Assembly (NCBI GenBank): GCA_963668325.1
Contig: OY764222.1
Location: 2,108,001 to 2,172,000, forward strand
From: MPNP01 sp963668325
GTDB lineage: Bacteria > Pseudomonadota > Alphaproteobacteria > Rhodobacterales > Rhodobacteraceae
Length of the DNA: 64,000 nucleotides
Direction: 5' to 3'
Shown here: one piece after another, positions 9,314 to 18,055 of the stretch
How positions within the stretch are numbered: position 1 is the first letter of the stretch
Layout: each line of letters opens with the position of its first letter
The notes under the pieces: model-generated
The model's database searches: none
What the model saw: the letters and a program-made list of their open reading frames with translations, nothing else
Told to the model about the DNA's origin: nothing
Position numbers and translations under genes: made by a program

Positions 9314-9922
9314 CTAGAATTTTATTTTGGCTTCATTACCTGCCAGGAGTCTTTTCAGATTCGAATGATGCCTGAACCAAACCATAACAATCAGAATGCC
9401 TGACAAGTAAAGGTAGTCGGTCAAGCCAAATAATATTAGTCCGATGGGGAAAGCCCAAACGGCAACAAGTGCTGATAGGGAAGCAATCCTGGACAGGACG
9501 GCACAAGCAAGCCATACAAGAGCACAAATTATCCCACAGGGAAATGAGATGCCGAAGACAATTCCAAAAAAAGTAGCAACTCCCTTGCCACCTTTGAAAC
9601 GGTGCCAGATAGGATATAGATGACCCATAAATGAGACCAGGGCCACGACCTGAATTTGTATCGGTTCGGTAAGGATGAAAATTGCAACCAATACAGGAAT
9701 CAAGCCTTTGACAAAATCCAGCAGGAGCGTAAGACCCGCAGCCCAATAATTGCCTGTTCGCAAAACATTGGTAGTTCCTATGTTGCCCGATCCCATCTCT
9801 CGGAGGTTACCTAGGTGGAATAATCTGGCGAGGATGATGCCAAAGGAAATCGATCCGAGTAAATACGAAAGTAGGGTTAGGAGCAGGAATATTACCGTGG
9901 AAAGGCTCTCCAGTTCAAGCAT
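9314..9922 (-). CDS. plsY: Glycerol-3-phosphate acyltransferase PlsY
   Basis: PlsY transfers an acyl group from acyl-phosphate to glycerol-3-phosphate, the first step of membrane phospholipid assembly. The protein is a multi-pass membrane enzyme with all three signatures: GSGNIGTTNVLRTG, the GHLYPIWHRFKGGKGVAT block, and a basic C-terminus. An upstream start at 9955 is possible, but the ATG at 9922 gives the normal N-terminus (MLELESLSTV) and overlaps the pyrC-like stop by 8 bases, suggesting a pyrB-pyrC-plsY operon. Confidence 0.93.
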   Translation of the reverse strand: MLELESLSTVIFLLLTLLSYLLGSISFGIILARLFHLGNLREMGSGNIGTTNVLRTGNYWAAGLTLLLDFVKGLIPVLVAIFILTEPIQIQVVALVSFMGHLYPIWHRFKGGKGVATFFGIVFGISFPCGIICALVWLACAVLSRIASLSALVAVWAFPIGLILFGLTDYLYLSGILIVMVWFRHHSNLKRLLAGNEAKIKF

Positions 9923-11201
9923 CTTCGTCTCGGCTGTATACGATCTGACCGCCAACGATGGTTTTTAATACTCTCCCCTGGAGTGTTTGCCCATCAAAAG
10001 GGGTATTTTTGGATTTCGACGCCAAGGTAGTTCTATCCAGAATAAAGGGATAATCTGGGTCAAACAAAACAAAATCTGCTTGATATCCCTTTGCCATTCT
10101 CCCCGAGTTCAATCCAAACCTACTTGACGGATTGGAGGAAAGAACCTTGAAAATCTGGGGAAGGTCCAGCTCATCAGAATGATATAATCGCAAGGAGGCA
10201 GGGAGAAGAGTTTGCAGACCAACAGCACCGCTGGCTGCCAGGTCAAAAGGTTTGCGTTTCGATTCCTCATCTTGTGGGGTATGCATTGAACAGACAATTG
10301 AAATAACCCCTTTTTTCAGCCCCTCCAGGACCTGTTGTCGGTCATCTTCCGACCGCAAGGGAGGTTTTATCTTGAAGAAGGTTCTATAGTCCCCAACATC
10401 CAAATCATTAAGGGTCAGATGATGGATGGAAATTCCGGCCGAAACATTTTGCCCGTTATGTAGGGATTGTTCCATTACTTGTAGACCTGCACGGGTTGTC
10501 ACCTGATCGGCATGGTAATTTGCCTTAGTCATTTCAACAAGGGAGAGGTCTCTTTCAAGTCCGATTCTTTCGGCAATGGGAGAAACTCCTGATAGACCCT
10601 TCAAAGTAGCAAACTTTCCCGAAGTGGCTGATGTTCCCTTGGATAGCCAGGGATCTTGCGGATGGCCTATGACCAGAGTGTTATTTTGCGAGCAATATTC
10701 CAGGCAATTGGCCATGACTCTGGAATTGGTAATGAAGGAATCACAGTCGGAAAAGCCAACAGCCCCAGCATCAAGAAGCAGGGAGACCTCAGTCATTTCT
10801 TCCCCCAATCTGTGCTTGGTCAGTGTTGCCATGGGATAAATTGGAATATTGGTTGCTGATTTTGCCCTTCTGGTAAAAAACTCAAGGGTTTCCGGATTGT
10901 CAATGGGGGGTGAGGTATCTGGTCTGGAAATCATGGAGGTAACTCCTCCCCTGGAGGCAGCCAAACCTGCCGTACGGAAGCTTTCCTTATGCCTTTCACC
11001 TGGTTCACCTATCTTTACCCCGAAATCAACTATGCCTGGAGCAAGGTAGTTACCCACACAATCAATCAAGGAACAATTTTCTGGTGGGGTAATTCTGCTT
11101 TTGCTTACTTCAAGGATTTGGGCCCCTGCAACAGCTACTTCACCCCAAAAAACCTTCCCCTCTTCGGGGTCAACAATTTTTGCATTCTGGTAAATCTGCA
11201 C
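9915..11201 (-). CDS. pyrC: Dihydroorotase-like protein lacking the metal-binding HxH motif
   Basis: A 428-residue amidohydrolase-fold protein located between pyrB and plsY and homologous to type I dihydroorotase. Active enzymes have an HxH pair after PGxxD; here the region reads APGIVDFGVKIGEPG, with no histidines, and the usual TDHAPH block reads SMHTPQDE. The GHPQDP and SIHHL segments keep some histidines. This pattern matches the non-catalytic PyrC-prime/PyrX proteins known to form a stabilising complex with aspartate transcarbamoylase. It probably has a structural role next to PyrB, and an active dihydroorotase should lie elsewhere. Annotation as plain pyrC would be misleading. Confidence 0.82.
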   Translation of the reverse strand: MQIYQNAKIVDPEEGKVFWGEVAVAGAQILEVSKSRITPPENCSLIDCVGNYLAPGIVDFGVKIGEPGERHKESFRTAGLAASRGGVTSMISRPDTSPPIDNPETLEFFTRRAKSATNIPIYPMATLTKHRLGEEMTEVSLLLDAGAVGFSDCDSFITNSRVMANCLEYCSQNNTLVIGHPQDPWLSKGTSATSGKFATLKGLSGVSPIAERIGLERDLSLVEMTKANYHADQVTTRAGLQVMEQSLHNGQNVSAGISIHHLTLNDLDVGDYRTFFKIKPPLRSEDDRQQVLEGLKKGVISIVCSMHTPQDEESKRKPFDLAASGAVGLQTLLPASLRLYHSDELDLPQIFKVLSSNPSSRFGLNSGRMAKGYQADFVLFDPDYPFILDRTTLASKSKNTPFDGQTLQGRVLKTIVGGQIVYSRDEDA

Positions 11202-11220
11202 TCTTCAGTTCCGAAGTTTC

Positions 11221-12141
11221 TTAATCCTGGGTATTTTTACAAAGGAGACACATAACAGCCATTCTGGTAGCAACACCAAACTCAACCTGATTTTGAATCA
11301 CCGAGCGGTTGATATCATCGGCCAGGTTCCCGTCTATTTCGGTTCCCCTGTTCATCGGTCCAGGATGCATGACGATGGCATCTTTCTTGGCTGATTTCAA
11401 TTTTTCAAAATTCAATCCGTAAGTCATGTAATATTCCCTGACCGAAGGGATAAGTGCTCCAGCCATTCTTTCCTTCTGTAAGCGGAGCATCATCACAACA
11501 TCAACATCATGCAAGCCTTGTTCCAGGTCATGATAAATTTCTACACCCAATTCCTCAATTTGAGCTGGCATAAGGGTTTTGGGCCCTACCAACCTTATTA
11601 AATTCCCTTTCTTCCCTAGTAATAAAATGTTTGATCTGGCTACTCGTGAATGCTTGATATCTCCACATATGGCAATTTTTAAACCGGAAAGCGCTTTTTT
11701 GGTTCGTTGTATGGTTAAGGCATCCAAAAGGGCCTGGGTTGGATGTTCATGGGTTCCATCACCAGCATTGATTACTGAGCAGTGGACCTTATCAGCCAAA
11801 AGATTTGCTGCCCCAGAACTAGGGTGACGAATGACCAGAATATCAGGTTGCATGGCATTGAGAGTCAAGGCAGTGTCTATCAGGGTTTCACCTTTACCGA
11901 CCGAGCTTGTCTCCACTCCCAAATTCATCACATCGGCACCAAGCCTCTTGCCGGCAAGTTCAAAACTTGCCTGGGTCCTGGTAGAGTTTTCGAAAAAAAT
12001 ATTGATTTGGGTCTTACCCTCCAATTCCCTGGACTGTTTGATCGATTGGCGGTTAAGATCTACAAATTCATTAGCCCGATCAAGTATGGTATCAATTTCC
12101 TGAATGGAAAGGGTTTCTATTCCTAAGAGGTGTTTGATAAT
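11221..12141 (-). CDS. pyrB: Aspartate carbamoyltransferase catalytic subunit, unusual start
   Basis: Condenses carbamoyl phosphate with aspartate in pyrimidine synthesis. Key motifs are present: FFENSTRTQASFE (carbamoyl-phosphate binding), HPTQALLD, the CGDIKHSRVARSN block and MHPGPMNRGTEI. The first standard start in frame is TTG at 12024, but family homology (HLLGIETLSIQEID, then DLNRQSIKQS) continues upstream to about 12140. There is no ATG, GTG or TTG in that frame before the stop at 12150-12152. The start given is an ATT with an AAGGA ribosome site; an ATG at 12146 lies in another frame. Either a rare start codon or a one-base error or frameshift explains this. The gene is followed by the pyrC-like gene. 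Confidence 0.88.
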   Translation of the reverse strand: MIKHLLGIETLSIQEIDTILDRANEFVDLNRQSIKQSRELEGKTQINIFFENSTRTQASFELAGKRLGADVMNLGVETSSVGKGETLIDTALTLNAMQPDILVIRHPSSGAANLLADKVHCSVINAGDGTHEHPTQALLDALTIQRTKKALSGLKIAICGDIKHSRVARSNILLLGKKGNLIRLVGPKTLMPAQIEELGVEIYHDLEQGLHDVDVVMMLRLQKERMAGALIPSVREYYMTYGLNFEKLKSAKKDAIVMHPGPMNRGTEIDGNLADDINRSVIQNQVEFGVATRMAVMCLLCKNTQD

Positions 12142-12288
12142 ATCATTCCTTCAAGGCTACTATCCAATTGGAAGAAATTTCCTAAAATTTGATTTTAGAA
12201 TTTCAAGCAGAAATTGGTAGTTATATTTGAATACAAGCGATAAATTTGAAGGTATGTATAAACAGAAATTAGGCTTACAAAACAAATT

Positions 12289-13113
12289 ATGAGTGCCCAG
12301 GACAAAATCGATATCCTCAAATGGCAAATTGAAATGGGGATTGATGAATTCATAGGAGAAAAACCTGTGAATCATTTTCAAAGAGAAAACCCGGAAGAAA
12401 AACAGATTGCTTTAAAAGAAGATACCAAAATCAAGGAAGAACCCCAGCAAAGTCATATTTCTCCACAAGTAAATCAACCAGATGCCATGCATCCTGATGA
12501 TCCAGTCAAAGATGCTATAAACTTAGTTTCCAAGGTCCAGACTCTTGAAGACCTAAAAGAGGCGATGTTAGAATTTCACCATTGCCCCTACCGCAAAACT
12601 TCAAGGAACCTGGTCTTTTCTGATGGAAATCCTGATGCATGGATTATGATAGTTGGTGAGGCTCCAGGTAACGAGGAGGATATCAAGGGCAAACCTTTTG
12701 TAGGGAGGTCTGGTCAGCTTCTGGACAAGATTTTTTTTGAAGCAGGAATTTCCAGGTCAAATTCCCAATCACAGAATTCGTTTTATATAACCAACTCAAT
12801 AAACTGGAGACCCCCAGCCAATCGCAACCCAACAAGCCAAGAAATAGAAATGTTTCGGCCGTTTATCTGGAAACATATTGAGTTGATAAACCCCAAAATA
12901 CTGGTCCTAACTGGTAACATTGCCTGCACATCTATATTAAAACAACAGGGGATCACCAAATTGCGAGGTAAATGGTTAAAGATAGAAGATATGGATGTGA
13001 TGCCGACGGTTCATCCTGCTTTCTTGCTAAGAAATCCAACCTTTAAACAACACATATGGCAAGATGTCCTGGCAATAAGGAAAAAATTGGGAGAACTGGA
13101 ACGGAATGAATAA
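12289..13113 (+). CDS. Uracil-DNA glycosylase, family 4-like
   Basis: Removes uracil from DNA to start base excision repair. The C-terminal 170 residues of this 274-residue protein form the glycosylase domain: GEAPGNEED (water-activating and uracil-binding motif of family 4), GKPFVGRSGQLLDK, YITNSINWRPP and the late HPAFLLRNP with catalytic-pocket His. The N-terminal 90 residues are polar and poorly conserved in appearance. The cysteines that ligate the iron-sulfur cluster in classical family 4 enzymes are mostly missing: the block normally reading K-C-R-P-P has Trp instead of Cys. Overlaps moaB by 8 bases. Confidence 0.9.
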   Translation: MSAQDKIDILKWQIEMGIDEFIGEKPVNHFQRENPEEKQIALKEDTKIKEEPQQSHISPQVNQPDAMHPDDPVKDAINLVSKVQTLEDLKEAMLEFHHCPYRKTSRNLVFSDGNPDAWIMIVGEAPGNEEDIKGKPFVGRSGQLLDKIFFEAGISRSNSQSQNSFYITNSINWRPPANRNPTSQEIEMFRPFIWKHIELINPKILVLTGNIACTSILKQQGITKLRGKWLKIEDMDVMPTVHPAFLLRNPTFKQHIWQDVLAIRKKLGELERNE

Positions 13114-13639
13114 CCTTAATACACCAACCTTTCTACCAGTCAATATCGCTGTTTTAACAATTTCTGATACGCGTTCCATTAGTGATGACAAGTCTGGTAA
13201 AGTCTTGGAAAAAAGAGCTTGCCAGGAAGGGCACAATGTAGTGTTGCGAGAAGTAATTCCCGATGACTTGGCTTTAATCAGAGACAAGCTTTTAGAATTG
13301 GCCAAAAATTCAGAAGTTGATGTTGTGATAACAACCGGGGGGACGGGATTAACAGGAAGGGATGTTTCGGTCGAAGCTCATAGAAGTATTTATGAGAAGG
13401 AAATTACGGGCTTTTCGGCCTTATTCACCATGCTATCCTACAATAAAATTGGTGCATCGGCTATTCAATCAAGAGCTTGTGCAGGCGTATATTCAGGGAC
13501 TTATTATTTTGCGGTGCCTGGTTCACCAAATGCCTGCAAGGATGCTTGGGATGGGATACTGAGATCCCAACTGGATCTACGGAATCTTCCATGTAACCTG
13601 GTTGAGATTATGCCTCGATTGGAAGAGCATAAGAAATAA
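13106..13639 (+). CDS. moaB: Molybdenum cofactor biosynthesis protein B
   Basis: MoaB/MogA-type protein that handles adenylylation of molybdopterin. The 177-residue product has the expected N-terminal ISDTRS motif, the TTGGTGLTGRD phosphate-binding loop and the late VPGSPNAC segment. It overlaps the upstream glycosylase gene by 8 bases, so they form one unit. Together with moaD and moaE it supports molybdoenzyme use by the organism. Confidence 0.93.
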   Translation: MNNLNTPTFLPVNIAVLTISDTRSISDDKSGKVLEKRACQEGHNVVLREVIPDDLALIRDKLLELAKNSEVDVVITTGGTGLTGRDVSVEAHRSIYEKEITGFSALFTMLSYNKIGASAIQSRACAGVYSGTYYFAVPGSPNACKDAWDGILRSQLDLRNLPCNLVEIMPRLEEHKK

Positions 13640-13667
13640 ATCCTTCGTTGTGTTCAGATCCGGAAGC

Positions 13668-14573
13668 TTAACACCCCTGTATTTCGTAAGTTTTGTTTGC
13701 CGTAATGATGGTTAACAATATTTTGGATGGATCAAGCTTTATATTGGTCCCCTCCAGAATTTCATATTTTGAAGAAATTATCCGGTTTTCCTCCACATCC
13801 GTGGTTTTTTCCGGTTTAAAGAAAAACACTGGATCAACAGAGCTTTCATAAATAGCAAGAAAAGACTCGCTTAAATCAAGAAAGGAAGAATCGATACGAG
13901 TTGTAATTGTGGTTGGTTCATTTTCGTAATCAATCTGACAATTTATCTCATCCCGATGAATTGAAGATGCATAGGTTTCGGGCTTGCTCATTAATGAAGA
14001 GTGTAACAAAGGAGAATTTTTTTCTCTTGTTGGGAATAGATCAAAAGCAATAACTTCATTAACTGGAATACAAACTTCCTTGCAGATCCCCAAATAAATG
14101 GTTCCAACCCCCTTGATTGGCAATTCAGCAACTTGAGGATGGATTTCAAGGGGGAAAACAACCCGGTCAGTATATCCAATGGATTCTTCACCTGCCATGT
14201 TAACTATCGTTGGGTTAGGCCAATGAATAATGGCATCCTGGAAATTGTATTTTTCTTCCCAGGTTATCGACATTGGAAAGCCGGTATTACCGGTCTTTCG
14301 CCAATAGGTCTTCCATCCTTCAAGTAATTGTATATCAATACCAAAATAGTGAACCTCAATGCCGTTTTTTACTTCTCTCCAGCCATGAAGAGTATTTATG
14401 GCAAACAAATCTTCAGGTATTCCAGAGAGGTTAAAGAAATTATCATTTCCAGAATCTTCTGATGTATAGGATAAAGAGGGGTTCAAAAAACCAACTAATA
14501 GCAGTAAGTAAACTAACCTGCTAAAGGTAACCTTAAAAAATTTAAGTTTAGCCATATTCATAGTTTTTAACAT
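13668..14573 (-). CDS. Secreted protein with DsbD-type N-terminal (thiol:disulfide interchange) domain
   Basis: A 301-residue exported protein. A signal segment (about residues 12-35, rich in Leu and Val) precedes a domain resembling the periplasmic alpha domain of DsbD. The visible signatures are HGWREVKNGIEVHYFG-like strands, GWKTYWRKTGNTGFP, the PxxxVNMAG block, and the paired-cysteine motif GICKEVCIPV, which is the redox or structural core of this family. There is no multi-span DsbD membrane domain or thioredoxin domain. Stand-alone proteins of this type are common in alphaproteobacteria and may reduce or shuttle disulfides in the periplasm. It is upstream and divergent from yqgE. Confidence 0.8.
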   Translation of the reverse strand: MLKTMNMAKLKFFKVTFSRLVYLLLLVGFLNPSLSYTSEDSGNDNFFNLSGIPEDLFAINTLHGWREVKNGIEVHYFGIDIQLLEGWKTYWRKTGNTGFPMSITWEEKYNFQDAIIHWPNPTIVNMAGEESIGYTDRVVFPLEIHPQVAELPIKGVGTIYLGICKEVCIPVNEVIAFDLFPTREKNSPLLHSSLMSKPETYASSIHRDEINCQIDYENEPTTITTRIDSSFLDLSESFLAIYESSVDPVFFFKPEKTTDVEENRIISSKYEILEGTNIKLDPSKILLTIITANKTYEIQGC

Positions 14574-14637
14574 TTTGTAAATTTATACTCTCCAAATGAT
14601 TAGGTTTGAAATTCCATTCAAGTTTGAAGGCAAGAAA

Positions 14638-15231
14638 ATGGAGGAAGTCCAGGTTTCAGGTTCAACTACACCCCCTGCATATTACTTGGCTGGAAAATTG
14701 TTAATTGCTATGCCCTCCATGGAAGATCCTTATTTTGAAAATAGTGTTATCCTGATTCTGGACCATGATGAAACCAAGGCTGTAGGAATAGTAATCAACA
14801 AACCTGCGGGCTTTATCCAGTTTGGTAAACAGGTAGGAGAAGGCAAAACAGAAGTATGGGACAATTTACAGATTCCTGTATATTTCGGTGGACCAGTTGA
14901 TAGTGAACTGGCAATGATCGTTCATACATGTGATATTACTGATTATGAATCCTCACAAGTAATTAATGAACACTTTTGTGTGACCAGCAGCCTTCATATC
15001 CTGGAGGATATTTCCAAAGGCGAAGGTCCTGACAAAAGACTGTTTTCATTAGGTTATGCAAGTTGGTCACCAGGACAGCTTGAACACGAATTACAGGAAA
15101 ATGTATGGCTCATTGGAGATGGTTCCAGTGATTTGGTGTTTAATACTACTGCCCAAGACATGTGGTCAACCGCCATCCAATCTCTGGGAATAGATCCTAG
15201 TTTGCTTTCTTTGAAGGGCGGGTCGGCGTAA
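14638..15231 (+). CDS. YqgE/AlgH family protein
   Basis: A conserved protein of about 197 residues whose biochemical role is not settled; in pseudomonads AlgH influences alginate regulation. The family pattern is clear: YLAGKLLIAMPSM, DPYFENSVILILDHD, AVGIVINKPAG, VYFGGPVD and the FSLGYASWSPGQLEHEL block. The frame opens at an ATG at 14596, but no ribosome site precedes it; the ATG at 14638 follows GAAGGC at a good distance and gives the usual family length, so it is preferred. Confidence 0.9.
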   Translation: MEEVQVSGSTTPPAYYLAGKLLIAMPSMEDPYFENSVILILDHDETKAVGIVINKPAGFIQFGKQVGEGKTEVWDNLQIPVYFGGPVDSELAMIVHTCDITDYESSQVINEHFCVTSSLHILEDISKGEGPDKRLFSLGYASWSPGQLEHELQENVWLIGDGSSDLVFNTTAQDMWSTAIQSLGIDPSLLSLKGGSA

Positions 15232-15249
15232 TCTGCTGTTCAAAGTAAG

Positions 15250-16209
15250 CTAAGCTTTTTTCGAAGCACGTTCTAATCTGTCGTTGATAGATATTCCCAA
15301 CCCAATATTGGGGATCGGAGAAACTGCAATTTTCTTATGTTTTGAGGATTTTGCCTTCTGGTCGGCCTGCCTTAACATTTTGTAAAGATTTTTTGCTGCT
15401 TCTACTAAGTCACCATCCTCTGAAAGATTTAAATCAGCTCCCTTCGTTTCCCCGAAACCTATCAATAATTCATAGGGTTCTTTCTTTTGGCAATTGATTC
15501 GAATTGGCATATCAGGCGAATAATGACGAAATTTCGAACCAGGTGAGGGGACCTTAACTCCATCCAGCGAAGTCGTAACTTTCAATTCTGACAACTCTGA
15601 ACTGATTTTTTCCATGGGAATAATGCCTAGTCGCAAAATCTGAAGGTTGGGGGGTTCATACATCAAAATTGTGGATTCCAACCCCATTGAGCAATCACTA
15701 CCGTCGATAATTGCCTCAATTTTACCATCAAGGTCAGCTAACACATGTGAAGGGGAGGTCGGACTAATTTTTCCTGAAAGATTTGCCGATGGGCCGACAA
15801 TAGGCTTCCCCAATAATTCAATTAGATCCAGGATGATCGGATTGGTAGGAACTCGAATGGCAATGTAACCAGAATTGGCTGTAACGCTGTCTGGTATTTT
15901 AGAAGATACCTTTTGGGGAAGGATCAGGGTCAAAGGACCGGGCCAAAATCTATTGGCCAGATGATAGGAAATGTCATCAAATACAGCTAATTCTGAGGCC
16001 ATCCCAACATCCTTCACGTGCACAATTAAAGGGTTGGATGGCGGTCGTTCCTTGACCTTATACACCTTGGAAATGGCTTCTGGATTATGGGCATCAGCCC
16101 CAAGGCCATAAACGGTTTCAGTTGGGAAAGCTACTAATCCCCCATTTTTCAGTATCCTGGTAGCTTTAACAAGTGATTTCTTCGTAGGCGGTAGTAGAAG
16201 TGTTTTCAT
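15250..16209 (-). CDS. L-threonylcarbamoyladenylate synthase (TsaC/Sua5)
   Basis: Makes threonylcarbamoyl-AMP from threonine, bicarbonate and ATP for the t6A37 modification of tRNA. The 319-residue protein has a YrdC domain (about residues 8-200) with GLVAFPTETVYGLGADA, KERPPSNPLIVHV, FWPGPLT and PSANLSGKISPT, followed by a Sua5 C-terminal domain that begins at the linker HYSPDMP. The extra domain marks it as Sua5 rather than short TsaC. It converges with yqgE. Confidence 0.93.
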   Translation of the reverse strand: MKTLLLPPTKKSLVKATRILKNGGLVAFPTETVYGLGADAHNPEAISKVYKVKERPPSNPLIVHVKDVGMASELAVFDDISYHLANRFWPGPLTLILPQKVSSKIPDSVTANSGYIAIRVPTNPIILDLIELLGKPIVGPSANLSGKISPTSPSHVLADLDGKIEAIIDGSDCSMGLESTILMYEPPNLQILRLGIIPMEKISSELSELKVTTSLDGVKVPSPGSKFRHYSPDMPIRINCQKKEPYELLIGFGETKGADLNLSEDGDLVEAAKNLYKMLRQADQKAKSSKHKKIAVSPIPNIGLGISINDRLERASKKA

Positions 16210-16328
16210 TTAGGATTACTTATTTAAGGATTGATTCAGGTAAAAATATATGGAATTAAACTGATTTATTAGGTTGGATAGATAATATCATTTAACAATG
16301 AGCATCCGATGGCAAAAGGGCAAATAAC

Positions 16329-18035
16329 ATGGGTTTTAAAGCGCCCGTAGAAGAGTACAGATTTCTATTCAATGAAATTCTTGATTTGGATGCCCTTTTA
16401 GAGTCTGGAAAATTTGGGGAGACTGATTCCGAAGACATAGACCTATTTCTTGAAGCAATGGCAATAATAACCGAAGAAACTATTGTCCCGCTTCAAAGGG
16501 CTGGGGACAAGCATCCAGCAGAACTAGTGAATGGAATTGTTAGAACTTCGCCCGGATTTGGTGATGGTTATAATTTGTTGACTGAATTAGGTTTGGTTGG
16601 GGTATCAGCTGATCCACAATATGGTGGGATGGGATTACCCAAACTTGTCCAAAATGCCCTAAATGAATTTGTTAATGGTGCCTGCATCTCCTTGGGGTTG
16701 AATCCCCTCCTAACACAAGGCCAAATAGAAGCTCTTGAGCTGTTTGCCTCAGAGGAAATCAAAGAACTTGTTATTCCCAAACTTATTGCAGGCGAATGGT
16801 ATGGTACCATGAACATTACTGAACCACAGGCTGGATCTGATGTTGGGGGTATAAAAACAAAAGCTAGACTCCTGGATTCTGGGGATTACGAAATAACAGG
16901 GCAAAAAATATTCATCAGCTGGGCGGACGCAGATTTTGCCGAAAATGTTTGCCATCTGGTGCTGGCTAGACTGCCAGAATCTCCCAAAGGTTCAACAGGG
17001 CTTTCTCTATTCCTGGTTCCGAAATTTCAACAGGGCAGGGATGGTAAATATCAAAAAAGAAACAATATCCAAATTCTATCTCTAGAAAAAAAATTAGGTT
17101 TGCATGGCTCCCCAACTGCGGTGGTTAGTTTTGATCAAGCCTTTGGAAAATTAATTGGCCTCCCAAATGAAGGGTTGAAGGCCATGTTTGCAATGATGAA
17201 CAGTGCAAGATTGGGGGTTGGATCTCAGGGAGTTGGAGTTGCAGAAGCTGCCTTACAAAATGCCGAAAACTATGCCAGGGAAAGAAATCAAGGCATAGAC
17301 AAAAGTAGTGGCGGGCCTTTATCAATAAGCCATTACCCAGATATTAAGCGAATGTTGGCTTTAATGAAGGCACAAATCTTTGTTGCCAGGGCAATCTGTT
17401 CCTATTGTGCCTATTCACTCGACATGGCAAATATTTCAGGTGATCAAAAATGGGTGAATCGGGCAGGACTATTAACCCCAATCGCAAAATTTATGGGGTC
17501 TGAATCCGGTGTCGAAGTATCTTTGGCAAATATAAAAATCCATGGCGGGGTCGGGTATATAGAAGATACTGGAGTTTCCCAGTATTTAAGGGATTCAATT
17601 GTTACGACCATCTATGAAGGTACCAATGGAATTCAGGCCAAAGATCTCATACTGAGAAAAATTGGCAAGAATGGTGAAACAGTCCATTCGTTAGTCGATG
17701 AAATCATTGAGGCAACTACTTCCAGTCAAGCAAAGGAAATTAAATTTACTTCACAGATTGTTGAGACTGCGCAGAAAGTAAAAGAGGTTACCAATTGGCT
17801 AGTCAAGCAACCAAAGCAGTCGTCTCGACTGGCTGGAGCTCAAGCATATATCAAATCCCTTGGCCTTTTACTGGGTGCTTATTTTTACTTTTTGGGTACA
17901 ATTCAACCTCAAAGCAATAAGAAAACCAAGGCTATTGCTGCAGTTTTCTTCAATAGGGTTTTTCCACAAGCACAAATTCTTTGTGAAGAGGTAATGGTTG
18001 GTGAAACCGACCTTAATGCATTGAGTCTTGATTAG
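16329..18035 (+). CDS. Acyl-CoA dehydrogenase
   Basis: A 568-residue FAD-dependent enzyme that introduces a 2,3-double bond into acyl-CoA. It belongs to the long branch with an extra C-terminal helical domain. Visible motifs are the first family signature around ITEPQAGSDVGGIKT, the FAD- and substrate-binding middle domain, and IYEGTNGIQAKDLI containing the catalytic glutamate. The hydrolase that follows starts about 20 bases downstream, so they are probably cotranscribed. It precedes the polyketide locus but is separated from it by 0.6 kb, so a role in polyketide supply is possible but unproven. Confidence 0.92.
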   Translation: MGFKAPVEEYRFLFNEILDLDALLESGKFGETDSEDIDLFLEAMAIITEETIVPLQRAGDKHPAELVNGIVRTSPGFGDGYNLLTELGLVGVSADPQYGGMGLPKLVQNALNEFVNGACISLGLNPLLTQGQIEALELFASEEIKELVIPKLIAGEWYGTMNITEPQAGSDVGGIKTKARLLDSGDYEITGQKIFISWADADFAENVCHLVLARLPESPKGSTGLSLFLVPKFQQGRDGKYQKRNNIQILSLEKKLGLHGSPTAVVSFDQAFGKLIGLPNEGLKAMFAMMNSARLGVGSQGVGVAEAALQNAENYARERNQGIDKSSGGPLSISHYPDIKRMLALMKAQIFVARAICSYCAYSLDMANISGDQKWVNRAGLLTPIAKFMGSESGVEVSLANIKIHGGVGYIEDTGVSQYLRDSIVTTIYEGTNGIQAKDLILRKIGKNGETVHSLVDEIIEATTSSQAKEIKFTSQIVETAQKVKEVTNWLVKQPKQSSRLAGAQAYIKSLGLLLGAYFYFLGTIQPQSNKKTKAIAAVFFNRVFPQAQILCEEVMVGETDLNALSLD

Positions 18036-18055
18036 AAATTACCTTCCAGAGGATT

